DNA of 58,110 nucleotides from an uncultured bacterium (GTDB lineage Bacteria; Desulfobacterota; BSN033; UBA1163): assembly GCA_938045955.1 (NCBI GenBank), contig CALIBK010000096.1:1-58110 (forward strand). The letters are read 5' to 3'. This document shows positions 40,598 through 50,248 of this stretch, one piece after another. Numbering within the stretch: the stretch's first letter is position 1; every line of letters begins with the position of its first letter. A program made the position numbers and the translations under genes. The notes under the pieces are model-generated. The model ran no database searches. It saw only the letters and a list, made by a program, of their open reading frames with translations, and was not told the origin of the DNA.

Positions 40598-42358
40598 TTA
40601 GTAGATTTTCTTTCCTTCCCTCCTCCCGACCTTCATCCCATCATCCCTAAATTGAAGTTGATAGAGTCGATAATACTCACCTCCACGGGCCATGAGTTCC
40701 TCATGGGTCCCTTCTTCGACAATCCTTCCCTCTGAAAGGACAATGATTCGATGAGCATTTCGAATGGTGGAGAGCCGGTGGGCAATGACAAAAACCGTTC
40801 GGCCCTTCATCAATCTTTCCAGAGCCTTTTGAACCTCCATTTCGGATTCGGAGTCAAGAGAAGAAGTCGCCTCATCGAGGATCAAAATGGGCGCATCTTT
40901 AAGGAGGGCCCTTGCTATGGCAATCCGTTGCCGTTCTCCTCCAGAAAGCTTGACTCCCTGCTCTCCGATGAGGGTCTCATATCCCCGGGGAAGTTTTTGA
41001 ATAAACTCATGGGCATAGGCGGCCTTTGCGGCCTCGATGATCTCCTCTTCAGAACGGTTTGGACTCCCGTAAGCAATGTTGTTTCGAACCGTATCGTTAA
41101 AGAGAATGGTCTGCTGGGTGACCAGTCCAATTTGATCCCTTAGAGATTTCAGGGTCACTCTTCGAATATCATAGCCATCGATTAGGATCTCTCCTTCCTG
41201 GATATCATAAAATCTTGGAAGAAGGTTGACCAATGAGGTCTTTCCTGCTCCACTCATCCCGACAATCGCGATGATCTCCCCCACTCGAACAGAGAGGTTA
41301 ATCCCCTCGAGGATTGGTTCTCCATCATATTTAAAGTAGACATCCCGAAATTCGATGCCCTTGGAGATCGGGGGGAGAGGAATCGCTCCATCTTCGTCCT
41401 TAATCTCTAATTGCGTATCCAGGAGTTCAAAAACCCTTCCAGCCGCTGCAAGACCTTCCTGAATTTCAAGATTCACCTTACTGAGATCCCGCACAGGAGC
41501 ATAAAGCATGAAAAGGGCTGTCATGAAGGAGAAGAAGGTCCCGGGAGTCAGTTCCCCCCGAATCACACTATAACCTCCAACCCAGATGAGGAGTGCCACT
41601 CCGATCCCGCCTAAAAGTTCCATTAGAGGATGAGAAATGGCCCTCACCCTGACCCGTTTCAAGAAGACTTTGAAAAACCGTTCATTCTCCTGCGAAAATC
41701 GACGCATCTCATAATCTTCCATATTGAAGGCCTTCACGATTCGATTTCCTGTGATGGTTTCGTGAAGGAGGGTCGTAAGAGATCCCATCCGCTGCAGTCC
41801 CTTTCGACTGAATTTTCGAAGTCTCTTTCCAAACTCTCTGATCGGGATGATCGCTAAAGGGAAGACGATGAGGGCCAGCAGGGCAAATTTCCAATGCTGG
41901 TAGAAAAGGACTCCGATCAGACCCAGGATCGTAAAGACATCTTTGATTAAACCGGTAATAGCATTTGACACGGAAGATTGGATGAGACCAACGTCATAGG
42001 TGATGCGGGAAATGAGGGTCCCTGTAGAAGTCTTTGTGAAGAAAGAGAGGGAGAGCCTTTGAATATGCTGATAAAGTTTCTCCCTGAGGTCTGCAACAAT
42101 CCTTAACCCGACATAATTCATGAGATAAGCCTGACCATAATCGAAGAGTCCTTTTAAGAGGAACAGAAGCACAATGGCCAGGGGAAGGAGAAAGAGACTC
42201 TTCTCGTCCCTCTTTAGAAAGATCTCATCTAAAGCAGGTTTCACGAGGAAGGCCTGAGCGGAGGTGAGAAGAGAAACAAAAACCATGCAGAGCATGGCAA
42301 AGACCAATCTCATCCAGTAGGGTTTAATCCACTGAAGGAGACGTCGGTAAAGGTCCAT
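40598..42358 (-). CDS. msbA: Lipid A flippase, ABC transporter MsbA
   Basis: 586 aa, half-transporter. Six predicted membrane helices fill about 15-300. The nucleotide-binding domain has Walker A G-M-S-G-A-G-K-T-S, signature L-S-G-G-E-R-Q-R, Walker B I-L-I-L-D-E-A-T-S and the H-loop A-H-R-L-S-T. It flips Kdo-lipid A across the inner membrane. The cluster context (lpxB upstream, acyltransferase and waaA downstream) supports MsbA over a generic exporter. Confidence 0.93.
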   Translation of the reverse strand: MDLYRRLLQWIKPYWMRLVFAMLCMVFVSLLTSAQAFLVKPALDEIFLKRDEKSLFLLPLAIVLLFLLKGLFDYGQAYLMNYVGLRIVADLREKLYQHIQRLSLSFFTKTSTGTLISRITYDVGLIQSSVSNAITGLIKDVFTILGLIGVLFYQHWKFALLALIVFPLAIIPIREFGKRLRKFSRKGLQRMGSLTTLLHETITGNRIVKAFNMEDYEMRRFSQENERFFKVFLKRVRVRAISHPLMELLGGIGVALLIWVGGYSVIRGELTPGTFFSFMTALFMLYAPVRDLSKVNLEIQEGLAAAGRVFELLDTQLEIKDEDGAIPLPPISKGIEFRDVYFKYDGEPILEGINLSVRVGEIIAIVGMSGAGKTSLVNLLPRFYDIQEGEILIDGYDIRRVTLKSLRDQIGLVTQQTILFNDTVRNNIAYGSPNRSEEEIIEAAKAAYAHEFIQKLPRGYETLIGEQGVKLSGGERQRIAIARALLKDAPILILDEATSSLDSESEMEVQKALERLMKGRTVFVIAHRLSTIRNAHRIIVLSEGRIVEEGTHEELMARGGEYYRLYQLQFRDDGMKVGRREGKKIY

Positions 42359-42382
42359 GAATCATCCTCTCTTTTATTGTTA

Positions 42383-43525
42383 TCATAACTCTTTCCCATT
42401 AAGCAAGGAAAGAATGATCTGTGCCGCTCTTTGAGCGGCGCCAGGCTCCCCAAGATTTTTCCGTATGGCTTGAAGAGAGGCGACCACCTTTTGATAAAGG
42501 GTTTCATCTTTCAGAAGACGAAGGGCCTCCTTTGCAATCTTTTCAGGGGTTGCCTCTTTTTGAATCAACTCTTTAACGATCTCCTGACCTGCCAAAAGAT
42601 TGACCAGACCGATATGTTTTACCTGAATGAGTTCCTTCCCTATCCAGTAGGAAAGTAGAGAAACTTTATAGAGAATGACCATGGGTTTTTCAAGGAGAGT
42701 CGCTTCCAGCGTTGCCGTCCCGGAGGCTAAAAGAAGAAGCTCCGAAAGACTCATCATATCGTATACGAATCCCTTGATCATCTTCACCTCAATGGAGTGC
42801 CTCTCTATGAGGGTTCGAACCTTGATCTCCGGGATGGCAGGGGCCAGAGGGATGACAAACTGAAGGTCTGGAAGCTCTTTTTGAAGAAGAATGGCCGAGC
42901 GGAGAAGGACAGGGAGATGTCTTCGAACTTCTGCCGGGCGACTTCCGGGTAGAAGTCCGATCGTTCTTTTCCCTGGGTCGAGACCGAATTTTTGAAAAGC
43001 CTCTTCCCTTGGAAGCGAGGGTTTCACGATATCAAGAAGAGGATGTCCGACCCATGAAACATCCACCCCTTCATTTTCGTAGAAGGGAACTTCAAAGGGG
43101 AGAAAAACGATCATCTTTCGGATATACTTTGCAATCCGTTTAACCCTCCCCCTCCTCCAGGCCCAGATCTGGGGACTGATATAGTAGACCACGGGGATTC
43201 CCAGATGATAGGCAATCTTTGCTAATCGAAGATTAAACTCCGGGAAGTCTATCAAAATCATCAGATCGGGTCTTTCCCGTTCCATCCAATTTCTTAATTT
43301 CCTGAGGGCCATTAAGACGGTAGGAATCTTTGAGAGAGCCTCCGTAATCCCCACGACTGAGAGGCGATGGGCCTCGATGAGAATCTCCATCCCTGTAGAC
43401 TTCAGGGACTCTCCTCCCATCCCGAAAAACCTGATGCGAGGGTCCATCCTCCGAATGGCCTCCACGAGATGGGCTCCGTGAAGATCTCCTGAAACCTCTC
43501 CGGCAGAAAGGAAAACCTTCTTCAT
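42383..43525 (-). CDS. lpxB: Lipid-A-disaccharide synthase
   Basis: 380 aa. S-A-G-E-V-S-G-D-L-H-G-A at the N-terminus, I-D-F-P-E-F-N-L-R-L, Y-Y-I-S-P-Q-I-W-A-W-R, L-P-G-S-R-P-A-E-V and A-S-G-T-A-T-L-E are all LpxB (GT19) signatures. It joins UDP-2,3-diacylglucosamine and lipid X. The UDP-2,3-diacylglucosamine hydrolase (lpxH/I/G) that makes lipid X is missing from the cluster. Confidence 0.95.
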   Translation of the reverse strand: MKKVFLSAGEVSGDLHGAHLVEAIRRMDPRIRFFGMGGESLKSTGMEILIEAHRLSVVGITEALSKIPTVLMALRKLRNWMERERPDLMILIDFPEFNLRLAKIAYHLGIPVVYYISPQIWAWRRGRVKRIAKYIRKMIVFLPFEVPFYENEGVDVSWVGHPLLDIVKPSLPREEAFQKFGLDPGKRTIGLLPGSRPAEVRRHLPVLLRSAILLQKELPDLQFVIPLAPAIPEIKVRTLIERHSIEVKMIKGFVYDMMSLSELLLLASGTATLEATLLEKPMVILYKVSLLSYWIGKELIQVKHIGLVNLLAGQEIVKELIQKEATPEKIAKEALRLLKDETLYQKVVASLQAIRKNLGEPGAAQRAAQIILSLLNGKEL

Positions 43526-43526
43526 C

Positions 43527-44462
43527 TCACGATGTGGGGTTTCGTTGAGAGTGAATCTGTTGAATGATTTGGAGGGCCAATTCCAGTGCTCGTATTCCCT
43601 CCTGTCCAGACACCTTTGCTCCTCGCCGCTCTCTCACACTCTGGATAAAATCTCGAATTTCTAACTCCAGGGGATCACTTGGGCTGACCGGAATCTCTCT
43701 TACCCTCGTCCCTGAATGTCCTTCTTTCTGAACACAAGAAGCCTTCTGGGTCAAAAAATCAATCAGCACCATATTATCGGGTTGAAAAATGAGGGCTTTT
43801 CTCACCTTCTCCTTGGAGAAGCGGCTGACCAAGAGGGAGGCAATACAACCATTCTCAAACTCAATTCGTGCGTGGGCTACATCGGAATTGGAAGTCAGAA
43901 TGGGAAGTCCAACCGAAAAGATGGATTTAATCGGGGAAGAAATCCAGCTTAAAAGGAGATCAATATCGTGAATCATTAAGTCCAGGACCACATCGACTTC
44001 GATTCCTCTTCCAGTAAAAGGAGTCAATCGTTGAAATTCGATCACTCGTGGCTCATGGATCAGCTCCTGGGTGGCTAAGAAGGCTCCATTAAACCGTTCC
44101 AAGTGTCCGACTTGAAAGACAAGCCCCTTCTGTTCCACAATTTGAATCAGTTCCTCAGCTTCTCTCAGGTTCGTGACCATAGGTTTCTCAAGGAGAACAT
44201 CAATCCCTTGAAGCAAGAAATCTCTGGCAATAGAATAGTGAGAAGGAGTGGAAGAGACAATACTTACCGCCTGAACCTTATCGAAAAGTTGAGTATGATT
44301 CTCGAAGAATCGGGTTTGATATCGTTGGGAAATCTCTCTCGAACGGGTGGAGTCAATATCCACCACCCCAACCAGTTCGACCTCCTCCATTTTTGAATAC
44401 TTCTCTATATGGAACTGGCCGAAGTATCCAACTCCGACCACACCCACTTTGATCTTATCCAC
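43527..44462 (-). CDS. Gfo/Idh/MocA-family oxidoreductase in the lpx cluster (GnnA-like?)
   Basis: 311 aa. The Rossmann motif G-V-V-G-V-G-Y-F-G starts at residue 7 and the family signature E-K-P-M lies near 95. G-H-L-E-R-F-N-G-A and L-D-L-M-I-H-D-I-D are the substrate/catalytic segments, with H in the position of the usual catalytic His. It lies exactly between lpxA and lpxB with gaps of 0-2 bp. GnnA, a UDP-GlcNAc 3-dehydrogenase for diamino lipid A, occupies this place in Acidithiobacillus, so a GnnA role is plausible; a gnnB transaminase is not in the window. Confidence 0.85.
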   Translation of the reverse strand: MDKIKVGVVGVGYFGQFHIEKYSKMEEVELVGVVDIDSTRSREISQRYQTRFFENHTQLFDKVQAVSIVSSTPSHYSIARDFLLQGIDVLLEKPMVTNLREAEELIQIVEQKGLVFQVGHLERFNGAFLATQELIHEPRVIEFQRLTPFTGRGIEVDVVLDLMIHDIDLLLSWISSPIKSIFSVGLPILTSNSDVAHARIEFENGCIASLLVSRFSKEKVRKALIFQPDNMVLIDFLTQKASCVQKEGHSGTRVREIPVSPSDPLELEIRDFIQSVRERRGAKVSGQEGIRALELALQIIQQIHSQRNPTS

Positions 44463-45236
44463 CTAACGGCTAATCCCCCTCCTGGTTTGCTTGATGAATT
44501 GGATGAGATGCTGAACTTCTAAAAACCGAGAGAGCTCGGATTCCTCAAGATTTCGGAGAGCCTTCTCCAGAGCCAGCCCTGAACGGAAGATGATTCGATA
44601 GGCTGTCTTGAGGGCTTTGATCGTTTCGTCAGAAAATTGATGGCGTTTAAGACCCACGGTATTGAGACCGAATAGCTTTGCACGATTTCCAGCAGCCAGG
44701 GTATAAGGGGGGATATCCAGTGTGACTCCGGTAAGGCCACTCACAAAGGCATGGGCACCAATTCGACAGAATTGGTGGACAGCCGAAAGCCCTCCGATCA
44801 CAGCGTAATCTTCGATCAAAATGTGACCGGCCAGGGTAGCCCCATTGGCCAGAATCACCTGATTCCCAATCCGACAGTCATGGGCCACATGGGCATAGGC
44901 CATAAAAAAATTATTATTCCCGATGACCGTCTCTCCTCCCCCCTTGAGGGTCCCTCGATGCAGGGTCACACACTCTCGAATGATATTTCGATCTCCCAAT
45001 TTGAGGGTAGTCTTTTCACCCCGATAGGCTAAAGCCTGCGGAGCCTCTCCAATAGAGGAAAATTGATAGATCTGACAATCCCTCCCGATCGTTGTTCCTT
45101 CCCGAACGACCACATGGGAAGCGATTCTCGTTCCTTCACCGATAAATACCCCTTCCTCAATGACAGAATAAGGCCCAATCTCCACGTCCTTAGAGATCTC
45201 TGCTTTTGGGTGAACAATGGCTGTGGGATGGATCAT
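44463..45236 (-). CDS. lpxA: UDP-N-acetylglucosamine O-acyltransferase LpxA
   Basis: 257 aa from ATG 45236, which overlaps the fabZ stop (ATGA) and follows a GGGAGAAGAG SD. The left-handed beta helix is made of hexapeptide repeats from I-H-P-T-A-I-V to about 190. [10 protein letters not shown] carries the catalytic His. The C-terminal helices contain G-L-K-R-H-Q-F. It adds the first acyl chain to UDP-GlcNAc (or GlcNAc3N if a Gnn pathway exists). Confidence 0.95.
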   Translation of the reverse strand: MIHPTAIVHPKAEISKDVEIGPYSVIEEGVFIGEGTRIASHVVVREGTTIGRDCQIYQFSSIGEAPQALAYRGEKTTLKLGDRNIIRECVTLHRGTLKGGGETVIGNNNFFMAYAHVAHDCRIGNQVILANGATLAGHILIEDYAVIGGLSAVHQFCRIGAHAFVSGLTGVTLDIPPYTLAAGNRAKLFGLNTVGLKRHQFSDETIKALKTAYRIIFRSGLALEKALRNLEESELSRFLEVQHLIQFIKQTRRGISR

Positions 45237-45670
45237 TTCTCTTCTCCCATCATTGCCAGCAGATCGGCCTCCGCCACTAATTTCCCTTCCACCCAAGCCT
45301 TTCCTTTGAAACCCCATATGGATTGCCGATGGCGGGTTACCTCGAGTTCCAGTCGAAGCTGATCCCCTGGAACGACAGGTTTCCGAAAGCGGACGTTATC
45401 AATTCCTAAGAAATAGACTGGTCTTTTCTGTTTCTCTTCGGGCATCGATTTAAAAGCAAGGACTCCTGCGGTTTGAGCCATGGCTTCAACAATGAGGACT
45501 CCTGGCATAATCGGTCGCTCGGGAAAGTGACCAGGAAAGAAAGGTTCGTTATAAGTTACATTTTTAAGACCGACAATTCTCTTTCCCGGTTCGATCTCCA
45601 AAATCCGATCGACCAGGAGAAAAGGGTAGGCGTGGGGAAGAATATTCATGATCTCCCTAATCTCAATCAT
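45233..45670 (-). CDS. fabZ: 3-hydroxyacyl-[ACP] dehydratase FabZ
   Basis: 145 aa. The hot-dog fold active site is seen as [12 protein letters not shown] with the catalytic His, F-P-G-H-F-P, and [11 protein letters not shown] with the catalytic Glu. It dehydrates 3-hydroxyacyl-ACP and competes with LpxA/LpxD for the same substrate pool, hence its usual place between them. It overlaps lpxD by 8 bp and lpxA by 4 bp. Confidence 0.96.
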   Translation of the reverse strand: MIEIREIMNILPHAYPFLLVDRILEIEPGKRIVGLKNVTYNEPFFPGHFPERPIMPGVLIVEAMAQTAGVLAFKSMPEEKQKRPVYFLGIDNVRFRKPVVPGDQLRLELEVTRHRQSIWGFKGKAWVEGKLVAEADLLAMMGEEK

Positions 45671-46718
45671 CCTTTTTCTCCTTCTCTTTGGAATAGATCA
45701 ACTCCTCGAGCTTTTTTAATCGTTTTTCGAAATCAAGTAGACTCTTTCTCATTTCGGGCAATTTGGGGAAGGTGGTGATGGCTCGTAGAAACTCCTGATG
45801 AGGTAGAGCAGGGGAACCCGTATATCCTTGATTTGGAGCAAGATCATAAGGAACCCCTGATTGGGCACCTACCCTGACATTATCTCCGATTTCAACATGA
45901 TCCACCACCCCTACCTGTCCTGCAAGAATCACGTTTTTGCCAATTTTGGTTGAACCTGCAATCCCCACCTGTGCGACAATGAGAGAGTCTTCTCCGATTT
46001 CAACGTTGTGGGCGATCTGAACCAGATTGTCTATTTTTACCCCCTTCCGAATAATAGTCTCTCCAAAGGTCGCTCGATCTATCGTTGTATTAGCCCCCAG
46101 CTCCACATCATCTTCTATCCTCACCCTGCCGAGCTGAGGAATCTTTAAATTCTTCGTTCCCTCCTTCACATATCCAAAGCCATCGGCTCCGATGATCACT
46201 CCACTATGGAGGATGACTCTTTTCCCGATGATAGAGCGTGGATAGAGCGTGACATTTGGATAGAGAATGGAGTCCTCCCCAATGACTGAATCCTCTCCAA
46301 TATAGACCCCCGGGAAGAGGGTCACTCGATCTCCAATTCTGCATCGATCCCCGATATATACAGAAGGATAAACCGAAAGATCTTTTCCCAGTTCTGCTGA
46401 GGGGCTGATCCACGCCCCTGGATCAATTCCTCGAGGTTGATAGGGTTTACTGGTGAATAGGATTAGAATCTTAGTAAAGGCGAGAAGAGGATTTTCTACA
46501 GAGAGGAGGGGCTTTCCAGATTCTCTGATTTCCTTTGAGACAACGATAGCAGAGGCCTCGGTATCCTTTAATTTCCCGAGGTATTTTGGATGTGCAATAA
46601 AGGTAATCTCCCCGGCCTTAGCCCCTTCAATCGAGTTCGCACCAACGATCTCTATCTCTCCATTTCCAAGAACCTCTCCTCCCACCATCTCGGCAAGTTC
46701 CTTAAGCTTCTTCCTCAT
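45663..46718 (-). CDS. lpxD: UDP-3-O-acylglucosamine N-acyltransferase LpxD
   Basis: 351 aa. The N-terminal uridine-binding domain includes I-T-F-I-A-H-P-K-Y and V-V-V-S-K-E. The hexapeptide beta-helix follows with [20 protein letters not shown] (catalytic His) and [12 protein letters not shown]-terminal helix ends the protein. It adds the N-linked 3-hydroxyacyl chain in lipid A synthesis. It lies 8 bp after the ompH gene. Confidence 0.95.
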   Translation of the reverse strand: MRKKLKELAEMVGGEVLGNGEIEIVGANSIEGAKAGEITFIAHPKYLGKLKDTEASAIVVSKEIRESGKPLLSVENPLLAFTKILILFTSKPYQPRGIDPGAWISPSAELGKDLSVYPSVYIGDRCRIGDRVTLFPGVYIGEDSVIGEDSILYPNVTLYPRSIIGKRVILHSGVIIGADGFGYVKEGTKNLKIPQLGRVRIEDDVELGANTTIDRATFGETIIRKGVKIDNLVQIAHNVEIGEDSLIVAQVGIAGSTKIGKNVILAGQVGVVDHVEIGDNVRVGAQSGVPYDLAPNQGYTGSPALPHQEFLRAITTFPKLPEMRKSLLDFEKRLKKLEELIYSKEKEKKDD

Positions 46719-46726
46719 AACTCTCC

Positions 46727-47272
46727 CTACTTCTTTTGCATATCGTGAAGTTTAATCACACGATCCGTCAGATCAATAGCCTTTGAAGCAAAAAGAACGA
46801 TCATCTCATTCTTGTCGAGGATAAGGGAGTATCCTTCCTCCTCTCCTAATTTTTGGATGACTTTCTGGAGACCCAGAGAGATCGTTCGCTCCATCTCCTT
46901 TGTCTTTTGATTCACCTCGTTCTGCACATCTTCCTGCCATCTCTGAAATTCTCTAATCTTGGTTTGAAGCTCCTTTTCTTTGTTGGCACGGACATCAGGG
47001 TTCAGCATAGGGGCCTGTTTCTCCAAAGATTCTCTCATGGCCTGAAGTTCCTTCTGCTTCTCTAAAAATTGCCGATTATATTTCTCTAACTCTTTGGCTA
47101 TTACCTTTTTAGCTTCCTTTCCCGCCTGACATTCATTGACCGCCCTCTGAATATCAACAAAACCGATCTTGATGTTATTGGCCAGAGTGACTTTAAACGA
47201 TCCTCCGATAAGGAGAACCACAAGGATAGGAATAAAGATTCTGTGAAGTCTCATTTCTTTCTCCTTCTTCAA
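46727..47272 (-). CDS. OmpH/Skp-family periplasmic chaperone
   Basis: 181 aa. A basic start (K-K-E-K-E-M-R-L) and hydrophobic stretch to about 31 form a signal peptide. I-G-F-V-D-I-Q-R-A-V-N-E opens the mature domain and the rest is the long alpha-hairpin coiled coil of Skp, closing with Y-S-L-I-L-D-K-N-E. It would guard unfolded outer-membrane proteins in the periplasm. Directly after bamA (9 bp), the common order. Confidence 0.92.
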   Translation of the reverse strand: MKKEKEMRLHRIFIPILVVLLIGGSFKVTLANNIKIGFVDIQRAVNECQAGKEAKKVIAKELEKYNRQFLEKQKELQAMRESLEKQAPMLNPDVRANKEKELQTKIREFQRWQEDVQNEVNQKTKEMERTISLGLQKVIQKLGEEEGYSLILDKNEMIVLFASKAIDLTDRVIKLHDMQKK

Positions 47273-47281
47273 TTTTTTTAT

Positions 47282-49519
47282 CTAATAAATGGTTCCCACA
47301 GTAAAGTCAAAGACCTTTCGTTTCTCTCCCCGTTTGGGGTTGGGATTCACCCCGAGGTCAATATGAATCGGACCTAAAGGAGAGAACCAACGAATTCCCA
47401 CTCCAGCCCCCATCTTCAGAGGGGTGAGATCGGTCCATTTATCAAAACCCTTCCCAATATCAAAAAAGAGAGCCCCTCGAAGCCCGATCTCCCGGGAGAT
47501 GGGGAAGATGAGTTCTGAGGTCGCCACGACCATCTTCTCCGAACCCAGAGGTTCTTTATTTTCATCATAGGGTCCTGCCATTCCGTATTCAAACCCTCTA
47601 ATGGTATAAAGCCCTCCCACAAAGAATTTTTCGTAGATAGGGGTCTTCTTTCCCCCATAAGGCTCAATGACTCCCGCCTTCCCTCGAAGATTGAGAACCA
47701 GGTTCCATGGAAGGGGAAAATACCAGCTGGTCGATCCTGTGATCTTTAAAAAGTAATTATCTCCACCCAAGATGCCTCCCGCATTCTCAAGAGTAAGGTT
47801 ATGACGTCCTCCTTTGGTGGGGTTAAAATAATCGTTTCGTGTATCCATCGTAAGACCGATCGAGATTGAGCTTGTGACCCTATCTCCTTCCTGTTCTTTA
47901 ATATAACGAGAGGCCTCAGCGGTGACCTCGTGAACCCGGATTCTTTCAAGTTTATAAATTCCATCGGCTCGAAGGTTCTCCGTGAGTTCCTTTCCTCCCC
48001 GGAGCGACCCTCCTGTAATTTTATAAGAATAGGTATCGAGATCTCGATTCTCATGATAGAGATCGATTCCTGCAGAATATCGGGTTCCGAGAAAGTAGGG
48101 GTCGGTGAAACTGAGCCTAAAATCTTTAGAAACAGAACCAAGGGTAAATTTTAAGACCCCATGATATCCGAGGCCAAAAAGGTTACGATCCGAGACGGAG
48201 GCGGTCCCTACCACCTTCTCGATGGAGCTATATCCGACTCCAAAGCTTAAAGCCCCGGTAGGGGCTTCTTCCACTTTAATATCCAGGTTGACCTTCTCCT
48301 CTGAACTTCCCCGGCTGGTCGTAAACTCCACTTCCTTAAAATAGCCCGTGCGTCTCAGTCGATCCCGGCTCTTATTCATTTGGGAAGCACTGTAGAGTTC
48401 TCCTTCGGCGACCAGAAGCTCCCTACGGATCACCTTATCCCGGGTCTTTGTGTTTCCGGAAATCTCAATCTTCTCGTAAGAGACACGCTTCTTCTTATCG
48501 ATTTCAAAGGTGAGATGAACAAGATGTCTCTTCGGGTCTGTGGTCGTATGAGGGGTGATATCCACATTGGCATATCCCTGATTGGCAAACTTCTCGATAA
48601 GGGCCTGGATATCCTTTCTAATGGCGGTAGTACTGTAGATATCATCTCGTTTAATTTGAATCGTTCGGAAGAGGTCCTCCCGGGTGGTCAGGACGTCTCC
48701 TCGGAAATCGATGTCTCCAAAATGATACTGGGGACCTTCTTCAATCTCAATCTCGATCCCTATCCTTCGAGGGTCTCTAAGATCAAGCTTGGGCTCAGAG
48801 ATCTTGACTTCAAGAAATCCATGGTCAATGTAGTAGGCGGTGAGAAGCTGAATATCATTCTTGAGAATATCCTCGTCAAGGATACCCGTTTTAGTAATCA
48901 GGGAAAGGAGATTCCTCTGTTTGGTTGACATAAGCTTCCTGAGCTCAGAGGTTTTAATCTTCTGGTTTCCTTTAAAGAGAATCTTCTTGATATATCCTTT
49001 AGGCCCCTCGGTAATCTCGAAGATGACCACGGCCTCGTTCGTTTCCAGATATTCCACCCGGTATCCCAACTGGACTCCATAATAACCTTTTGAAAAATAG
49101 AGTTTCCGAATCTGTTCCTCATTCTCTTTCACCTTCTCAAGATTGAGGATTGAGCGGGGAGCAAGAGTGATCTTCTCTTTGATATCCTCCAGTTTAACCT
49201 TTTGATTCCCGACGATCCTCACCTCCCTTATCGAAGGCTTTTCCACCACCACAAAAATGACCTCTTTCCCCTGAGGGGTCGATTTCACATCCACCTGCAC
49301 ATCGGAGAAATAACCTAATCCATAAATCGTTTTCAGATCCTCCCGTACCTGATCCAGAGAAAAGGGTCCCCCCTCCTTACTCTTTACCGCTCCTCGGATG
49401 ACCCCTTCCTCCACCTTGACATTCCCAAGGATTAGGACCCTAAAGATCTTATCCTCTTCCGCCCTTCCAATGGAAAAAAAGGGGAAAAATAAGATGATCA
49501 GAAGAATCATTCTCTTCAT
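47282..49519 (-). CDS. bamA: Outer-membrane protein assembly factor BamA
   Basis: 745 aa from ATG 49519, which begins a clear signal peptide (K-R-M-I-L-L-I-I-L-F-F-P-F-F). Five POTRA domains cover about 25-415 (recurrent G-x-x-x-V-x-F/V patterns, e.g. I-R-E-V-R-I-V-G-N and I-E-I-S-G-N). The C-terminal Omp85 barrel includes G-F-E-Y-G-M-A-G-P, close to the conserved G-x-R-G-F motif region in I-R-G-F, and ends in an aromatic-terminal strand (D-F-T-V-G-T-I-Y). Confidence 0.95.
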   Translation of the reverse strand: MKRMILLIILFFPFFSIGRAEEDKIFRVLILGNVKVEEGVIRGAVKSKEGGPFSLDQVREDLKTIYGLGYFSDVQVDVKSTPQGKEVIFVVVEKPSIREVRIVGNQKVKLEDIKEKITLAPRSILNLEKVKENEEQIRKLYFSKGYYGVQLGYRVEYLETNEAVVIFEITEGPKGYIKKILFKGNQKIKTSELRKLMSTKQRNLLSLITKTGILDEDILKNDIQLLTAYYIDHGFLEVKISEPKLDLRDPRRIGIEIEIEEGPQYHFGDIDFRGDVLTTREDLFRTIQIKRDDIYSTTAIRKDIQALIEKFANQGYANVDITPHTTTDPKRHLVHLTFEIDKKKRVSYEKIEISGNTKTRDKVIRRELLVAEGELYSASQMNKSRDRLRRTGYFKEVEFTTSRGSSEEKVNLDIKVEEAPTGALSFGVGYSSIEKVVGTASVSDRNLFGLGYHGVLKFTLGSVSKDFRLSFTDPYFLGTRYSAGIDLYHENRDLDTYSYKITGGSLRGGKELTENLRADGIYKLERIRVHEVTAEASRYIKEQEGDRVTSSISIGLTMDTRNDYFNPTKGGRHNLTLENAGGILGGDNYFLKITGSTSWYFPLPWNLVLNLRGKAGVIEPYGGKKTPIYEKFFVGGLYTIRGFEYGMAGPYDENKEPLGSEKMVVATSELIFPISREIGLRGALFFDIGKGFDKWTDLTPLKMGAGVGIRWFSPLGPIHIDLGVNPNPKRGEKRKVFDFTVGTIY

Positions 49520-49573
49520 AAAAAAATCCCTTCTTCCATACCAGATCCGACTCATTTTGTAAATAGAGGGGCT

Positions 49574-50248
49574 CTAAGAATTTACCTTTCCATCCACCAG
49601 GTGGATCTGCCTTGGAAGCTCCCCTGCCAGTTTGAGGTTATGGGTGACCATAATGAGAGTTACCCCTTTCTCCTGATTGAGTTCCCGAAGAAGAGTAAAA
49701 ATGGCCTCTCCTGTTTTTGTATCCAGATTCCCTGTAGGCTCATCGGCCAGAAGGACCTTAGGCTCCAGGACGAGTGCCCTCGCTACGGCCACACGCTGCT
49801 GCTCCCCTCCGGAAAGCTCTCCAGGTTTATGAGTGAGCCGGTCTTTTAATCCCACTGTGGCAAGAATTGCTTCGGCCCGAAGGGCGGCCTCTTTCTTCGA
49901 GATCCCCTGGATGAGACAGGGCATCATGGTATTTTCGAGAGCATTGAATTCAGGGAGGAGGTGGTGAAATTGAAAAACAAATCCAATTTCCCGGTTCCGG
50001 AAATGGGCAAGCTCTTTCTCCCCCATCGTAAAAATATCCTTCCCTTCGTAAAAGACTTTCCCGGAGGTGGGGCGGTCGATGGTTCCTAAGATATGGAGCA
50101 AGGTGGTCTTTCCGGCTCCGGAGGCACCCACAATGGCTACACTCTCTCCCTGATAAAAGGTAAGATCGATCCCCTTTAGGGCCTCCACCCGTTTGGCCCC
50201 ATTCCCGAAGGATTTATAGAGCTGTTCCACTCGAATCAGCTCCTTCAT
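49574..50248 (-). CDS. lolD: Lipoprotein-releasing ABC transporter ATPase LolD
   Basis: 224 aa. Walker [10 protein letters not shown] at 41-49, Q-loop [10 protein letters not shown] (typical of LolD/MacB ATPases), signature L-S-G-G-E-Q-Q-R, Walker [13 protein letters not shown] and H-loop T-H-N. It powers lipoprotein release from the inner membrane. Its ATG overlaps the stop of the cyclic-nucleotide-binding gene (ATGA), which separates it from its permease. Confidence 0.94.
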   Translation of the reverse strand: MKELIRVEQLYKSFGNGAKRVEALKGIDLTFYQGESVAIVGASGAGKTTLLHILGTIDRPTSGKVFYEGKDIFTMGEKELAHFRNREIGFVFQFHHLLPEFNALENTMMPCLIQGISKKEAALRAEAILATVGLKDRLTHKPGELSGGEQQRVAVARALVLEPKVLLADEPTGNLDTKTGEAIFTLLRELNQEKGVTLIMVTHNLKLAGELPRQIHLVDGKVNS

